A DNA stretch of 64,000 nt. Source: Kitasatospora sp. NBC_00374. Its GTDB lineage: Bacteria > Actinomycetota > Actinomycetes > Streptomycetales > Streptomycetaceae. Location: NCBI RefSeq assembly GCF_041434935.1, contig NZ_CP107964.1, positions 8,663,001 to 8,727,000 on the forward strand, in the 5' to 3' direction. A model generated the notes under the pieces. It ran no database searches, had not been told where the DNA came from, and worked only from the letters and a program-made list of their open reading frames with translations. Each line of letters starts with the position of its first letter. Within the stretch, counting starts at the first letter, position 1. Below, piece after piece: positions 17,401 to 26,000 of the stretch. Both the position numbers and the translations under genes were made by a program.

Positions 17401-18068
17401 ACCTGGTCGCGGTGCGGCTGTTGCTGTCGGCGGGCGGTGACCGGATCGCCGCCGCCGTCCGCGGCGGCACGGTCGGCGCGCACGTCCCGCTGGCCCGCTG
17501 CGCCTACGCGGGCCTGGGCCGACTGCCGTCCCACCGGGGCGCCGCGTACCTGCGGGCCGAGGTCACCGAGGCACAGTGGCAGTGGTACCGGGAGCGGCGG
17601 ACGGTCACCGAGTGGGGGTTCGCGTCCGCGCTGGACTCCGCCCGGCCCGGCCTGCCCGGGACGGTGGAGTTCCTGCTCTGGTCGGTCACGGCCCGCCGGA
17701 CCGCCCTGCTGGAGCCCGACCTGCCCGACCGGGTGGTCTTCCTCCCCGGCACGGCCTTCAAGGTGCTCGCGGTCGCCGAGGCGGAGGGGGAGGCACCCCG
17801 GACCGTCCTCCTGCGCGAGCTGGCCCCCTCCGAACTCGCCCCCGCGGCCCAGGAATCCGGTACAAGTACCGGGACCGCCGTCGCGCAGCTCGACGACCTC
17901 GCCCGCACCGGCCTCGACCGGGCCGCCCTCGCGTGGCGACCGCTCGCCGCCGCCACGCCCCTGCCGGACGCCTGTGCCGGCGCCTTCGGCAACCCCCCAG
18001 GACTCATCCGCACGGCGCACATCCCGCATCCGGGAACTCCCGTGCCGGGAAAGGGAACCCAACTGTGA
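14406..18068 (+). CDS. Large T7SS-linked protein with ART-like C-terminal domain
   Basis: 1220 aa, starting one base after the eccB stop. Residues 1-430 form a folded part (VFAESLTNDPDHRLVVIDVP, RFVGYGPVAVPAGTPLGQAL, PGTVKIVFDDGDRH) that I do not recognise. Residues about 430-955 are Pro/Ala/Thr/Arg-rich linker. Residues 957-1215 fold back into ordered sequence: GWLRQTLRQEYDSAAGALAR, HRGAAYLRAEV, TEWGFASALDSA, EFLLWSVTARRT and VVFLPGTAFKVL. The last blocks mimic the ADP-ribosyltransferase order R, S-x-S, ExE-PGTxFxV, but PDR stands where ExE should be, so catalysis is doubtful. No signal peptide or membrane segment was seen. It overlaps the next gene by GTGA, so it is part of the secretion operon. 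Confidence 0.8.
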   Translation: MRSPFGRTPSAAPDLECLTARHALLVRPRQTSRSAATRSGDTPARGLWQARVFAESLTNDPDHRLVVIDVPERQPLTSWEPLARSLARHPGGIRLLTAPGSPEEPRPVGQWLADRLGREVLVPAGELARTADGSLFALGDPEQGWIRLRPHGGPAQWDSRRAPRPAWESPAVNHRWQTGPLGICEPLPGGAWLRPAHDDDPRPRQDHRRRLTGFVPCRPDRFAVVLGYPGAAALGLEEIARFWTAVPAAHRPAVRFVGYGPVAVPAGTPLGQALADLLGQSVALHPGLPGAGRTRTHEVEVHAVGEDGTLGWRLFARELGYVPRGTAGGHAVAPVVVTGRQPVHGLPELAPGVYRYAPDAVLEVTQSGLWMRPPTDLPDAALPDAAPIRGLPVEPGTVKIVFDDGDRHTADRMQLLALDALWRLDPATRQTARVVSADIATGRTAAVPAGIRVPGGVGVAGGVSGVGGTGVAAGVPGAVAGRVAGGTFAAEIASGLVTPSGASGAVATGPVGTVGAGSPASPARDERRAAEAGTARAGGPTSRPGEDFAAEIATGPAMPWRSPALDAPRITVAEPVRTPGVAESTDRQPAPDARPVRYRLGPVATSPGAPETEGSADLDAQVLGPARPTRPATSRRAPRRGVATPPDEDSASTGTPHLRSEAGDAVAWEADPAAVLSPPPVEGEPAAEVEPVRTVRTAHVPPKPITAPRAEAVPPAAPASLVGAGAADLTVGQAPASGFRTAPPAPGRRDAGAAGEPTGHARVATESSAPARNVAMPDARAGVAAEVRPAAGAVAGVPVATGSTTPAGLEPSTDRAHVALTASDRRADSAVGERMAAQASPDTHAARESAGQDRTASVSASVAAGVPTQPAPAGPPPRIRLESGPLPALPVFTSRSTSAEPAPAAPALDPTPLPEPPAAVPTPAPVAPAASAEVGVQPVPETAASAVPPAGGIERERGWLRQTLRQEYDSAAGALARVLSVAPGLRGDARKPSEETLTDLVAVRLLLSAGGDRIAAAVRGGTVGAHVPLARCAYAGLGRLPSHRGAAYLRAEVTEAQWQWYRERRTVTEWGFASALDSARPGLPGTVEFLLWSVTARRTALLEPDLPDRVVFLPGTAFKVLAVAEAEGEAPRTVLLRELAPSELAPAAQESGTSTGTAVAQLDDLARTGLDRAALAWRPLAAATPLPDACAGAFGNPPGLIRTAHIPHPGTPVPGKGTQL

Positions 18069-21000
18069 ACCGCCAGATCCTCGTGGTCTCCCCGCAGCGC
18101 CCCGGCGCGCACCGCACCATCGGCGAGGCGCTGCGCCAGGCCGGCGACGGCGCCCTGGTGTCGGTGGCGCCCGGGCGGTACGAGGAGCGGCTGCTGCTCG
18201 ACCGGCCGGTCACCCTGGCCGCCGACGGCACGCCGGGCAGCGTCGAGATCCACGCCGCCGACGGCAGCACGGTGACGGTGGACTGCGAGGCCGTCCAGTT
18301 CAGCGGCCTGGCGCTGTCCGGCGACGACGACCAGTACCCGGTGGTGGACCTGCGCCGCGGCCAGGCGGCCTTCGACGGCTGCACGGTCACCGGCGCGGCA
18401 TGGACGGCCGTGCTGGCCCGGCTGGACGGCACCCTGGTGGCCCGCGACTGTCGGATCGCCAACCCGGTCGGCGCCGGGATCGTGGTCACCTCGGGCGGCG
18501 GGAACACCGTGGAGCGCACCGAGGTCGACCGCGTCGGCTCCTCCGCCCTGGTGGTCGCCGAGCAGGGCCGCCTCACCGTCCGGGGCTCCACCCTCACCGG
18601 CAGCGGCGGCAACGCGCTCTGCGTCAACGGGCAGGGCTGGGCCACCGTCGAGGACACTGCGGTCGCCGACAGCGCCAAACCCGCCCTGGTGGTCGAGCAG
18701 GACGGCCGGGCCGACCTGCTGCGGGTCACCGTGACCGGCAGCGCCGCCCTGGACGCCTACCTCACCGGCGGCGGGCCCAGCACCCTCACCGACTGCGAGT
18801 TCACAGGCTCGGCCGGGCAGTCGGTGCACATCGCCGGCGGCGCGGAACCCCGGCTGCGCGGCTGCACGCTGACGGGCGCCCGGCAGTGCGGCCTGCACGT
18901 CACCGGCCGTGCCCGGCCGCACCTGGAGGACTGCACCGTCGCGGACACCCCGCTCGGCGCGGTGCTGGAGGGCGAGAGCGCGCCGCGGTTCGACGGGCTG
19001 ACCGTGACCGGCACCGAGCAGGCCGCCCTGCTGGTGAGCGGCGGCGCCTCGGCCGAGCTGCGGCGGCTCGCCGTCCGGACCGACCGCGCAGGCCTGCGCG
19101 TCCTGGGCGGCGCCCGGCTGCGGCTCGACGACGCCACCGTGGAACTGGCCGAGGGCGGCGACGCCGTCGACCTCGGAGAGGGCGGCATCGGCACCTTCAC
19201 CGACCTGCGGGTCCGGACCACCCGCGGCACCGGGCTGCGGGCCGGCCGCGGCGCCCGGCTGGCGGTGACCTCCTCGCTGCTCACCGGCGCCGGGGTGGAG
19301 ATCGGCCCGGACGCCGAGGCCGCCCTCACCGACGTCGAGGTCGCGGACGCCCACGAGGACGGCGTCCGGGTGCTCGACGGCGGCACGCTGACGGCACTGC
19401 GCTGCCGGGTGCACGGCGCCCGGGGCCACGGTTTCAGCCTGGAGTCCGCCGCCCGCGGCGGCCTGGAGGGCTGTACGGCGGACCGCACCGGCGGCCTGCC
19501 GCTGCACAGCCTGGCCGGCGAGGCGGTCCAGGTCCGGGACTGCGACCTCGGCGGAGCCGACGGTCCCGTCCCGCCCGGGCGGACCCGCCCCCACCAGGAC
19601 GGCGGGCCGCCCGCCGCCGACCTCCCCGCGCCGGAGCCTGATACGGGGACCCGGCACGACCCCGCGGCCCGGCACGATCCGGGCGCCCGGTCGGAGTCCG
19701 GCCATCCGCAGCCGGCCGCGGACCGCGCTGCCCACCCCGGCACCGGGCCGCTCGCCGAACTGGAGGCGCTGGTCGGCCTGGACAGCGTCAAACAGGAGGT
19801 CACCGGCCTGATCAACCTCAACACCATGGCCCAGCGGCGGGAGGAGATGGGCCTGCCGATGCCGCCGATGAGCCGTCACCTGGTCTTCGCCGGCCCACCC
19901 GGCACGGGCAAGACCACGGTCGCCCGCCTGTACGGCGCCGTCCTCGCCGAGCTCGGCATCCTCGGCAAGGGCCACCTGGTCGAGGTCTCCCGGGCCGACC
20001 TGGTCGCCCAGATCATCGGCGGCACCGCGATCAAGACCACCGAGGTCTGCACCCGGGCGCTCGGCGGCGTCCTGTTCATCGACGAGGCCTACACCCTCAC
20101 CAACCAGGCCAAGGGCAGCGGCCCCGACTTCGGCCAGGAGGCGGTGGAGACCCTGATGAAGCTGATGGAGGACCACCGCGACGAACTCGTGGTCATCGTG
20201 GCCGGCTACTCCGAGCAGATGGAGCAGTTCCTCTCCTCCAACCCGGGCATGGCCTCGCGCTTCTCCCGCACCGTCGAGTTCCCCAACTACACCCCCGCCG
20301 AACTGGTCACCATCACCCGCAACATGTGCGGCCGGCACTACTACGAACTGGACGACAGCGGCCACGAGGCGCTGACCCGCTACTTCGAACTGATCCCCAA
20401 GGGCGGGACCTTCGGCAACGGCCGGGTGGCCCGCGGCGTGTTCGAGGCGATGGTCAGCAATCAGGCCTCCCGCCTCGCCGCGCAGCCCGGCGCCCGCGAC
20501 ACCGACCTGAGCCGGCTCTCCGCCGCCGATGTCCCCGCCCTCCCCGCCCCCGAGCACCCCGGCGCCGACCCCGCCGGACCCGGCCGCGCCGGCGCCGCCC
20601 GCGGCGGCCGGCGCCTGGCCGCCCTGGTCGGTCTGGAACCCGTCCGCGAGGCCCTGGCCGCCCGCCTGGACGGGCTGGTCCAGCTGAAGGCCGGCGGCCA
20701 GCCGGTCGCGCTCTCGGCCAACCTGGTCCTGGAGGGCCGGTCCGGCAGCGGTCGCCGCTCGATCACCCGGCTGTACGGGCGGGCCCTCGCCGAACTCGAC
20801 CTGGCCGCCACCGGCGCCGTCCACGAGGCAGCGCTGTCCGCCTTCCCGTCCCGCTGGCACGGCCAGGTCGAGACCTACGCCGCCGCCCTGTTCGAGGAGG
20901 CCGCTGGCGGGGTGCTCCTGCTGGAGGCCGACCGCGCCCTCGCCGAGCGGCCCGAGGACGAGCGCCGGGCCGTCCTGGAGGCCGTCCGCGCCCGCGCCCA

Positions 21001-21358
21001 GGAGACCGACCTGGTCCTGGTGCTCTCCGGCGAACCCGCGCCCCTGGCCGACGTCCTGCGGGAGAGCCCTGCCCTGGCCGGCTGCTTCGCCGAGTACCTC
21101 CGGCTCACCCCGTACGCGCCGGAGGAACTCGCCGAACTGGTGCTGCGCCGCCTCGCCCGCCAGGGCCGCGCCGTCGACGCCGACCTGGCCGGCGCCCTCG
21201 GCGAGCACTTCGCCGACCACCCGCTGCCCGACGGAGCCCACGGCGCGCACCGCTACGCCGACCGCCTCGCCCGGCTGGCGCCCTCCCGCACCATCCGGCC
21301 CGCCGACCTCGGCCCGGCGGCGGCCGCGGCACCCACGGCGGCCTGGGGGTACGCCTGA
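18065..21358 (+). CDS. Beta-helix repeat / AAA+ ATPase fusion, EccA-like
   Basis: 1097 aa from GTG 18065 (GTGA overlap with the previous gene). Residues 1-500 are right-handed parallel beta-helix repeats of about 23 residues with recurring x-L-x-x-C-T-V-T-G turns (RLRGCTLTGARQCGLHVTGR, HLEDCTVADTPLGAVLEGES). Residues 560-830 are a CbxX/CfqX AAA+ domain: AELEALVGLDSVKQEV, Walker A GPPGTGKTT at 610, Walker B GVLFIDEAYTL and sensor GMASRFSRTVEFPNY. Residues 850-1090 are a second, degenerate AAA copy with GRSGSGRRS in place of the Walker lysine. EccA proteins assist ESX substrates in the cytosol. The usual EccA N-domain is replaced here by the beta-helix. Confidence 0.88.
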   Translation: MNRQILVVSPQRPGAHRTIGEALRQAGDGALVSVAPGRYEERLLLDRPVTLAADGTPGSVEIHAADGSTVTVDCEAVQFSGLALSGDDDQYPVVDLRRGQAAFDGCTVTGAAWTAVLARLDGTLVARDCRIANPVGAGIVVTSGGGNTVERTEVDRVGSSALVVAEQGRLTVRGSTLTGSGGNALCVNGQGWATVEDTAVADSAKPALVVEQDGRADLLRVTVTGSAALDAYLTGGGPSTLTDCEFTGSAGQSVHIAGGAEPRLRGCTLTGARQCGLHVTGRARPHLEDCTVADTPLGAVLEGESAPRFDGLTVTGTEQAALLVSGGASAELRRLAVRTDRAGLRVLGGARLRLDDATVELAEGGDAVDLGEGGIGTFTDLRVRTTRGTGLRAGRGARLAVTSSLLTGAGVEIGPDAEAALTDVEVADAHEDGVRVLDGGTLTALRCRVHGARGHGFSLESAARGGLEGCTADRTGGLPLHSLAGEAVQVRDCDLGGADGPVPPGRTRPHQDGGPPAADLPAPEPDTGTRHDPAARHDPGARSESGHPQPAADRAAHPGTGPLAELEALVGLDSVKQEVTGLINLNTMAQRREEMGLPMPPMSRHLVFAGPPGTGKTTVARLYGAVLAELGILGKGHLVEVSRADLVAQIIGGTAIKTTEVCTRALGGVLFIDEAYTLTNQAKGSGPDFGQEAVETLMKLMEDHRDELVVIVAGYSEQMEQFLSSNPGMASRFSRTVEFPNYTPAELVTITRNMCGRHYYELDDSGHEALTRYFELIPKGGTFGNGRVARGVFEAMVSNQASRLAAQPGARDTDLSRLSAADVPALPAPEHPGADPAGPGRAGAARGGRRLAALVGLEPVREALAARLDGLVQLKAGGQPVALSANLVLEGRSGSGRRSITRLYGRALAELDLAATGAVHEAALSAFPSRWHGQVETYAAALFEEAAGGVLLLEADRALAERPEDERRAVLEAVRARAQETDLVLVLSGEPAPLADVLRESPALAGCFAEYLRLTPYAPEELAELVLRRLARQGRAVDADLAGALGEHFADHPLPDGAHGAHRYADRLARLAPSRTIRPADLGPAAAAAPTAAWGYA

Positions 21359-21381
21359 GCCCCGGGCTGCCCCGGGCTGCC

Positions 21382-21417
21382 CCGCGCCGACCCGAAGGCC
21401 GTCCGGGCAGGGCGCGG
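21382..21417 (+). terminator. GC hairpin after the eccA-like gene
   Basis: CCGCGCC (21382-21388) pairs with GGCGCGG (21411-21417), and inner CCCG/CGGG extends the stem. It lies 24 bases after the stop of the ATPase gene and before the WXG100 genes. It has no U tract, as is common in Streptomyces. It could end or attenuate the eccC operon so that the WXG genes are read from their own promoter between 21420 and 21539. Confidence 0.4.
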
Positions 21418-21539
21418 TGGCGGCTCGGGCATTACCCGCCCGCCGCCGCCCGACCGCCGCACGGGATGCGACAGAGTCGGCATGAGCGCCACAAAAGCTC
21501 TGACAGAACACGATGTTGACGCAACGTTAGGAAACACGG

Positions 21540-21869
21540 GTGACTACCCCCACCTCGGTGACAGTCGAAGGCATGCTCGCCGCGCAGAACAGCTTCCGCG
21601 AGGCGCACAGCAGCGCGCGCTCCCAGCTGGCGGCCATGACCGAGCAGGTCTCGATGCTCGGCTCGAACTGGACCGGTGACGCCGCCGGCACCTTCAACGG
21701 CGCCATGCAGACCTGGCTCCAGGACTTCAACGGCGTGGTCTCCGCCCTGGACGGCATGACCCACACCCTGGAGCAGAACACCGGCGTCTACCGCTCCACC
21801 ACCGCCAACGCGGACCAGATCGCCTCCGGCGTCGCCTCGTCCATGCACACGCCCCTCGCCGGCCTGTAA
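21540..21869 (+). CDS. WXG100-family ESX protein 1
   Basis: 109 aa from GTG 21540, preceded by GGAAAC. It forms two helices around a central SNWTGDAAGTFNG turn (W-x-G at residues 42-44), with an N-terminal QNSFREAHSSARSQLAAMTE helix and a C-terminal helix ending near TTANADQIASG. Length and motif are typical of EsxA/EsxB-type substrates exported as a helical-hairpin dimer. A 28-base gap separates it from the next WXG gene, its likely partner. A stretch of less GC-rich sequence (21490-21539, including TTGACGCAACGTTAGG) in front may hold its promoter. Confidence 0.9.
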   Translation: MTTPTSVTVEGMLAAQNSFREAHSSARSQLAAMTEQVSMLGSNWTGDAAGTFNGAMQTWLQDFNGVVSALDGMTHTLEQNTGVYRSTTANADQIASGVASSMHTPLAGL

Positions 21870-21897
21870 GCCCGCCCGACCTCCAGGAGCACCACAG

Positions 21898-22188
21898 ATG
21901 CCCACGTACACCGTCAACTTCGGCAACGTTCAGCACGTCGCCGAGGAGATGCAGCTGATCTCCCGCAACATCAGCGCCATGCTCGCCGACCTGGACGCCA
22001 ACGCCCGCCGGCACCTCGCCGAGTGGACCAGCGAGGCCCAGAGCGCCTACGCCGCCGCCAAGGCCCGCTGGGACGCCGCCTCGGCCGACATGGCCACCCA
22101 GGCGCAGAAGGCCCAGACCTCGCTGACCGAGATCCACGCCAGCTACGCCCAGGCCGAGCGCACGGGATCGAACATGTGGGGGCACTAG
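21898..22188 (+). CDS. WXG100-family ESX protein 2
   Basis: 96 aa from ATG 21898 behind CCAGGAGC. It has helix-turn-helix EsxA-like architecture with AEWTSEAQSAYAAAK at the turn; the third position is Ser instead of Gly. The C-terminal tail YAQAERTGSNMWGH contains a YxxxE element that fits the YxxxD/E export signal, which the first WXG protein lacks. The pair therefore looks like an EsxB-like signal-bearing partner plus an EsxA-like partner. It is followed directly by the next gene with no spacer. Confidence 0.9.
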   Translation: MPTYTVNFGNVQHVAEEMQLISRNISAMLADLDANARRHLAEWTSEAQSAYAAAKARWDAASADMATQAQKAQTSLTEIHASYAQAERTGSNMWGH

Positions 22189-22788
22189 ATGGGGGAGGAC
22201 AAAAGCCCTCAGGGAATCCAGCGGCAGGTCAACGCCCTCCAGAACGGGCCGAAGCCCAAGCCCGGTTCCCATCCCGAGGAGTACCCCAACGATGCGCGAC
22301 TCCCGCCCGACAAGCGGCTGGAGGGAACGGCGCCGACCGCGCCCCCCGTCCCGGGGGCCGCGTCGGCCGGCGGGCAGACCGCGGTGAGCACCCCCTCGCT
22401 GGATGTCTTCGCCCGGAACATCCAGAGCCTGCTGCCTCCGGTCAAGGAGGCGATGGACAAGCTCCGCCAGACCAGGGTGGCGCCCGGCGCGTTCCACCAC
22501 GCCGACGAGATCCGGGGACGGACCGTCGGCCCCAACGGTGACGGCGGGTTGAAGGAGCAGATGGTCAAGGCGCTCGGTGACGTCTACAGCGGCCTCACGG
22601 CCGTCGGCAAAGGCGTCGCCGAGTTGAGCCGGACGTACTCCGGCGCCGAGGAGGCCAACCGCATCAAGGCCACCGACTTCCAGCAGTTCCTGGACGGCGC
22701 ACGCGGCGACTTCGCCGCCATGCTCAAGGACTCCGGCGGTTCACCGGGCGCGGGCGCGGGCGGCGGCACACCTCCAGCGGCCGCGTAG
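22189..22788 (+). CDS. Small T7SS-associated protein, unknown
   Basis: 199 aa. Its ATG follows immediately after the TAG of the second WXG gene, so translation is coupled. Residues 1-65 are Pro/Lys/Gly-rich and disordered. Residues 68-185 are helical (LDVFARNIQSLLPPVKEAMD, ALGDVYSGLTAVGKGVAELS, FQQFLDGARGDFAAMLKDSG), with a length and helix pattern like WXG100-type substrates but no clear W-x-G. The C-terminus is Gly/Ala-rich. It probably acts with the two WXG proteins as a co-substrate or chaperone. Confidence 0.7.
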   Translation: MGEDKSPQGIQRQVNALQNGPKPKPGSHPEEYPNDARLPPDKRLEGTAPTAPPVPGAASAGGQTAVSTPSLDVFARNIQSLLPPVKEAMDKLRQTRVAPGAFHHADEIRGRTVGPNGDGGLKEQMVKALGDVYSGLTAVGKGVAELSRTYSGAEEANRIKATDFQQFLDGARGDFAAMLKDSGGSPGAGAGGGTPPAAA

Positions 22789-23008
22789 CCGGGCCGAACT
22801 CCCGCTCCGGACAGGCCCTTCGGGATGGGCAGGCGCGGAGCGCCGTCGCGAGGACGGAACAACAGCAGGACCCGGGCGGCGCGGCCCGCCGGCTATGGGC
22901 CGGTGGCCGCGCGCCCGGCGTTCCGGCGTGAACGGCCGACCGGGGCCGACCGCGCCGGAACGGCAACCACCAGGCGGACCGAAGGATCGGGCAGGAGCGG
23001 GGACGGCA

Positions 23009-26000
23009 GTGGCCGACTACAACACGGGCGGATTCAGCCAGGGCGACGACGGGGCGGTCTACGGCTCCGCGGGCAGCACCGGCAAGGCCTCCGATTACGA
23101 CGGCTGGGACTGGAAGCAGATCATGGCGGCCATCAACGGCGGCGCCGCCATGGCCGCGACCTCCGACACGTCCCGGGCTGCCGCGGTGGCCGACCCGAAC
23201 TCCCTGGTGAACGCCGGGAACGACTTCTACCGGGCACAGCTCGTCCTGGAGATGGTCGCGAAGAGCCTGGACGACCAGTCCAAGGCGCTGGCCGGCGAGG
23301 ACGGACCCTGGCGCGGCGAGGCGGCGCAGTCCTTCCGCATGGCGATGAGGACCTTCTCCACCCAGGTCGACGCTGTCGCCGGCGTGCTCTCCGGCGGCTC
23401 CGCGGGCATTGACTCCATCCCCAACCAACTCGTCGCCAACGGCAACCAGTTGGCCCGCGCGCAGGCCAGGATCCGGGACATCGACGCCTGGTACGCGCAG
23501 GAGGCGCAACGGCTGGGCGTCACGGCGATGGGCAACGGGCTCATCCCGGTCAGCAAGAAGCCCGAGATCGTCCGGCTGATGAACCGCGACATGCGAGAGG
23601 TGCTCACGAGCCTGGCCGGCCAGTACCAGATCACCATCGACGCCGTCCGCACCCCACCACCCGTCCAGCCGCCGGTCAAGGCCCCGGGCGCGAGTGACCG
23701 GCCCGTTCCCCCGGCCATCGGCCCCGGTGCGGGCAGCGTCCCGTCCCCGGCGCCGTTCCCCGGCGGCTCGGCGCCGCGCGTCGCCGACTTCCCCGGCGGT
23801 ACGGGCGCGGCCCCGCCGCCCGTCCCCGGCCTGCCCGGTACGGCGGGCGGCGGGATGCCGGCAGCGTTCCCGGGCGGCGGCGCCGTGCCCGCCCCGGCAG
23901 CGTTCCCCGGCGGCGGCGCGATGCCCGGCATGCCGCAACTGGACGGCGGCGCGGGAAGGCCCCGGGCCTTCCCCGGTCTGCCCGGTGGCGCAGGGACCTG
24001 GGGGCTGCCCGCGCTGGACGGGCCGGGCGGTGGTGCCCCGGTGCCCTTCCCGGGCGGCGCGATGCCGACCGCCGGACGCCCGCCCGGCATCGGCGCGCCG
24101 CTCCCGTTCCCGGGCGGGACGGGGGCTGATGAGCCCGGAGCCGGTGGCGTCGGTCGGGGAGTGCCAGGGATGGGGATTCCGGGCGCCGCTGTGCCGCTGC
24201 CCTTCCCCGGCTCGACCGGTGGCGTCGGCACGGGGAGGGGACTCCCCGGAATCGGTAGCGGCGGCGGCCGTGGGCTGCCGGGTATCGGGGGCGGCTCGCC
24301 CCTGTCCTTTCCCGGCCCGTCGACGCCCGGCGCGGGGGCCTCACTGCCGTCACTCGGCAGTGCGGGCCTCCCCAGTGAGGGATCCCTCGCCCGGCCCTTC
24401 CCCGGAAGCACTGGGGTCGGCGGCCCGATCGGCTCGGGCGTGGCCACCCCTGGTCTCGGCGGCCTCGACGCAGCCGGCCGGCCGTACGCCGTGGACGCAC
24501 CCTCCTCGACCCTCGGCTCGGTGCCGGGCGCCACGACGACCGGTGCCGCACCGGCCGCCGCGGAGACCGCGGTCGCCGGCGGAGCGCAGTCGCCGATGAT
24601 GCCGATGGCCCCGATGATGCCGGGCGGCGCGCCCGGCGGCGCCAAGGACGGCGAACGCTCCGACGCCTCCGGGCTGCTCACCCCCGACGAGAGGCCGTGG
24701 ACCGACGCCGGCGCCACCCACGCCGAGGACGAGATCGGCGCACCCGAGGGCACCCCGGCGGCCGCGGGCCGCGCCGCGGTCCGCCCCGGCCTGGCCCAAG
24801 CCGACGTACCCGCGACGGGCGTTGCGACGGGCGGCGCGGTGGATGCGGCAGCGGCCCCGGCCGACGGCGCCGGCATCGCGGCTGAACCGCTCGACGCCCT
24901 CGGCCTGTTGGAGAACGGCGCTGCGCCCTGGTCGGCGACCGACGGGACCGTTGCCGCCACGGAGGGCGCCACCGCCCCGGAAGCCGGTGCGGCGGCAAGT
25001 GAGACCTCAGCGGCGGAAGCCGCTTCCGGCACGACGGCGGCCGCCGCGGCGCCGGGCGAGAGGGCCGCCGTACACGTGGGCACCGGCTCGGACACAACTG
25101 CCCACGCAGGAGCCGCTGGTGCATCGACGGGTACGGCGCCCGACGCGCAACCGGGTGCGGCTCCGGCCACGGGCACGGCGCTCGGTACGGCGGCAGGCGC
25201 CGCCACCGGGCCCGGCGGTTCGACGATGGGTTCGCAGGCCGGAGCCGGTGCAGCGGGCGACGCCACGGTCAGTCAGCGCGCGGTGGCCGCCGCGGGGGAG
25301 CCGGCGGTCCCGGTCGCCGTCGCGGTGCATCCGGTCGCGGTGCCCGCGGCCGCGCCTGCCGGCCCATCGCTGAGCACACCTGCTCCTCCTGCAGCGGGAA
25401 CCGTCGCTCCCGCCTCCTCGGCCACCGGGGGAGCGGCGGCGTCAGCCCATGCCGTCGGCCAGCCGGTTTCGTCCGGGTCCTCGGCTCCTGCCTCGCCCGT
25501 CGGCGGGATCCAGCCCGTTGCGGCGCCCGCCGTCACCGGGGCCACGGCAACCGCTTCCTCAAGTCACGCTCCGAGTCGCACCGCTGCTACCGGTGTCCAG
25601 TCCGCTCCGGCCGGAGCCTTTGCTCCGGGGGCGACATCCGGCGTCAGCGGCCACGGGACGACCTCGGCCACCCCGGCCGGGCCTGCCACCGAACTCCGAC
25701 GCGGGGGCGTCCCCGACGGCACGACCCCCGGCCCCGTGGGTGTCGAGGCGTCGGCCGGCGGTGACGGCTCCCACCCGGCGGAGCCGCGGCGTCCGCACCG
25801 GACTGCGGAGCCGGCTTCGTTGGAGGAGGTCGCCGCGTGGGACGCCGCTGCCTCCTCCTCCCTCGTTCCGCTGCTCTGGCGGTCACTCGGCGGACGCGGC
25901 CGTGCCGAACCGCGTACCGGCGAGAGCGCCGACACCGCGCCGGACGACGACGCCCCCGCCGCGGACGACCGCGCGGCGGACGCCGAACCTGACGGCCCGA

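Noticed and set aside
14406..18068. Calling the 1220-aa protein EccE or a mycosin
   Set aside because: There are no N-terminal membrane helices as in EccE, and no subtilisin Asp/His/Ser motifs or signal peptide as in MycP.
17504..21511. A 1,335-codon minus-strand frame opposite the EccA-like gene
   Set aside because: Same strand-shadow effect. The composition is low in hydrophobic cores and carries no family motifs, while the plus strand encodes a clear AAA+ domain.
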